A stretch of DNA of 6,708 bases from Chitinophagaceae bacterium (GTDB taxonomy: Bacteria > Bacteroidota > Bacteroidia > Chitinophagales > Chitinophagaceae): assembly GCA_947378615.1 (NCBI GenBank), contig CANCKV010000182.1:1-6708 (forward strand), written 5' to 3'. Shown here piece by piece: positions 4,917-6,708 of the stretch; positions within the stretch are counted from its first letter, which is position 1, and each line of letters begins with the position of its first letter. A program made the translations under genes and the position numbers. Below the pieces are notes generated by a model, which searched no databases, was not told where the DNA came from, and worked only from the letters and a program-made list of their open reading frames with translations.

Positions 4917-6708
4917 AACGCAATTCCTCCATTCCCCACTTTTACTGTATTGATAGACGAATAGCTGATTGTTCCATTAAAATCAATCATTTTCAAACGA
5001 TAATAGTTTGTTCCAATGATTGGGTTAGTATCGAGTGCCACATAATTTCCTTTATTTAAAGCTGTTAATGAAACCGCTGTAACCCAATGAATACCATCAG
5101 TACTTCTTTCTACTTCATAATTTTTTACTATCATTTCATTGGTCACTTTCCATTGAATAGATACCTTGTTTTTATCATCAATTGATGTATTAAAATCAAT
5201 CAATTTCACAGGCAGTATCGTGTTAATTGGTTGTGATACTATCAACGAATAGGCTTGAGAATTATTGGTGAGTGTTCCTTTATGAGTCACTTGAATCGTA
5301 ATACTATCTCCAATAGTTACAGAATCTATTAAAATCTGTTCAAGATTATCAAGATGATTGTCCCCCCTTGTTGCCGCTGCTGAGGGTATATACGGATTCA
5401 GTATCCAAGGATAATAAGTCACCCCGTTTTTGATGACTCGAATATCCAAATCATTTACCAATTGTGGCTTTGCAGGATGTTTAGCATCCACTGTATCAAT
5501 ATGACCTACAGGGTCTGTCCAAGCAATTGTGACCTTCATAGGACCACTTCCAACAGCAGAAAAGCCTTTAGTAAAAGTCTGTCCATTATTCAATACATTC
5601 TGATATATTATATGCTTTGAATTGACTGAATCTACAGTTGAAGAGGCCACTTTGATTACTTCAACAGCATCTAAGCTATTGAGTAATCCCCATCCAAAAA
5701 CATAATCAGGGCCGAGTGTATTGCCCGCCTCACTTGTCGTGTGAATGGCTAATGCACGAAGGGTGGCAGCCAACATGAAATTCCCTTTGTTGAGTTGCGA
5801 ATAATATTCCTGCCATAACATCAATGAACCTGCCACTCCCGGAGCTGCCATTGAAGTACCACTATCATAGAAATAAGCACTATCTCCAATAGCATTTGTA
5901 GAATAAACATCATAACCATCCGAAACCAAATCAGGTTTTATGCGACCATCATTCGTGGGTCCCCAACAACTAAACGGCGTGATATTGATATCGGACGGCA
6001 ATTTAATAGTATTTGTATCTGCATAAATTGCCCCGACCGTCATTACATTTTTCCCACTTGCCTCGGGAATCATACATGCAAATCCATTATTACTTGAAAT
6101 ATTAGCAGGGCGCGTGGACTGTTGTAAAGTACCTGTACTATCATAATAATAATAAGTTCCACCTACAGGAGGCCCATTTTGGTTTCTACTATTGCCTGCA
6201 GCCCTTACAGGTAAATAGTAGGGTGCATGAAAAACGATATTATCCAATTGAGCAGTCTCATCACTGTAACTGCCAAAATTATAATCGACTGTATCGCCAT
6301 GATTTCCATACCATTCCCAACCGCTAGAACCATAATTCCATCCAGGCACATTACCATAGGAATGATTAGAAACCAATAAATCGTAAGCAATACCCGTTAT
6401 TTCTGGAATATCTATTTCAGTTTGGTTGTCCAATGTAAACACATAAGTCCTAATGCCTAACAATCCATTACACATTCCTTTTACCAATGGATTGATGCCT
6501 GTGGCAATCATCGTTCCTGTTACATGCGTTGCATGGTCGGAACCTCCCCCTGTGTTCCTAGAAGAATCCATTCTATTGACCCTTCCTGCCAATTCTATAT
6601 GTGTTTCTCTAATTCGTCCACCATCCCAAATGGCTAATTTATTTTTCATGTAGGGAGTCGAACCATTGAGGTTAAGTCCTGTACTACCCCCTGTCCATAA
6701 TTGATGGG
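4679..6708 (-). CDS. Secreted subtilisin-like serine protease (S8, KP-43-like) with T9SS sorting domain, 5'-truncated
   Basis: The frame continues past the ATG at 6649 to the window edge (residues HQLWTGG...NLNGSTPY precede it), so the start, signal peptide and any propeptide are outside. Counting from that Met, the catalytic triad is Asp9 (LAIWDGGRIRETHIEL), His39 (SDHATHVTGT) and Ser266 (GTSMAAPGVAGS), with oxyanion Asn153 (RAAGNSRN). A beta-sandwich domain like that of KP-43-type subtilases follows (about 365-475; AWTDP, LVNDLDIRV, RGDNHLDNLEQ). Next is a fibronectin-like linker (479-572; NYEVERSTDGIHW) and the type A T9SS C-terminal domain (about 577-656; PNPANN, KGVYTVSIQT, final VVGK). 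In T9SS substrates this tail directs passage through the outer membrane and is then cleaved. The protein should therefore be extracellular or surface-attached and degrade protein. HATH in place of the commoner HGTH and WDGG in place of DTG/DSG are mild variants. The physiological substrate is unknown. Confidence 0.92.
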   Translation of the reverse strand, partial: HQLWTGGSTGLNLNGSTPYMKNKLAIWDGGRIRETHIELAGRVNRMDSSRNTGGGSDHATHVTGTMIATGINPLVKGMCNGLLGIRTYVFTLDNQTEIDIPEITGIAYDLLVSNHSYGNVPGWNYGSSGWEWYGNHGDTVDYNFGSYSDETAQLDNIVFHAPYYLPVRAAGNSRNQNGPPVGGTYYYYDSTGTLQQSTRPANISSNNGFACMIPEASGKNVMTVGAIYADTNTIKLPSDINITPFSCWGPTNDGRIKPDLVSDGYDVYSTNAIGDSAYFYDSGTSMAAPGVAGSLMLWQEYYSQLNKGNFMLAATLRALAIHTTSEAGNTLGPDYVFGWGLLNSLDAVEVIKVASSTVDSVNSKHIIYQNVLNNGQTFTKGFSAVGSGPMKVTIAWTDPVGHIDTVDAKHPAKPQLVNDLDIRVIKNGVTYYPWILNPYIPSAAATRGDNHLDNLEQILIDSVTIGDSITIQVTHKGTLTNNSQAYSLIVSQPINTILPVKLIDFNTSIDDKNKVSIQWKVTNEMIVKNYEVERSTDGIHWVTAVSLTALNKGNYVALDTNPIIGTNYYRLKMIDFNGTISYSSINTVKVGNGGIAFTLTPNPANNQTVLSFQKGINQATLLITDMSGKTVIKKNINLQGASSYPLSIRQLSKGVYTVSIQTKEGIVSRRLVVGK

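Noticed and set aside
6647..6649. ATG as the start of the protease
   Set aside because: The frame stays open through the right edge (about 20 more codons), there is no signal peptide after this Met, and the catalytic Asp is only nine residues in, so the gene is truncated rather than starting here.

Overview
The window reads as a piece of an AT-rich Bacteroidota chromosome. The clearest sign is the serine protease at the right end, which finishes in a type IX secretion (T9SS, Por) C-terminal sorting domain, a system largely confined to this phylum. A PL8 polysaccharide lyase, an FHS/FucP-type sugar permease, a ROK sugar kinase and weak Shine-Dalgarno signals also fit. I cannot name the genus.

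Layout, left to right. (1) 1-1188, + strand: the C-terminal ~395 residues of a chondroitin/hyaluronan-type PL8 lyase, cut by the left window edge. (2) 1189-1572: gap between convergent genes, holding a long nested inverted repeat (1433-1537) that, read on the minus strand, ends in seven T and probably terminates the transporter transcript. (3) 1573-2751, - strand: a 12-helix MFS permease of the FHS (L-fucose permease-like) group. (4) 2752-3174: AT-rich gap with a candidate promoter for the permease and a 9-bp hairpin just downstream of the kinase. (5) 3175-4044, - strand: a ROK-family sugar kinase that lacks the usual ROK zinc-binding cysteines. (6) 4045-4678: a 634-base gap containing a candidate kinase promoter with an AAACGTTT palindrome inside it, an unidentified short open stretch on the + strand, and C-/G-rich repeats in direct and inverted orientation. 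(7) 4679-6708, - strand: a secreted subtilisin-like (S8) protease, 5'-truncated by the right edge, with a T9SS sorting domain.

How the genes may work together (inference): the lyase would cut chondroitin- or hyaluronan-like glycosaminoglycans outside the cytoplasm, the permease would carry a released sugar across the inner membrane, and the kinase would phosphorylate it. The protease is exported and could remove protein from proteoglycan, but its link to the others is only proximity. The genes are separated by gaps of 380-630 bases, so each probably has its own promoter rather than sharing an operon. No SusC/SusD pair, sulfatase, GH88 hydrolase or regulator lies in the window.

I found no tRNA, rRNA, CRISPR array, complete insertion sequence or phage gene. 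The protein-coding content is ordinary for the phylum. The less explained material is in the gaps at 1433-1537 and 4215-4611.
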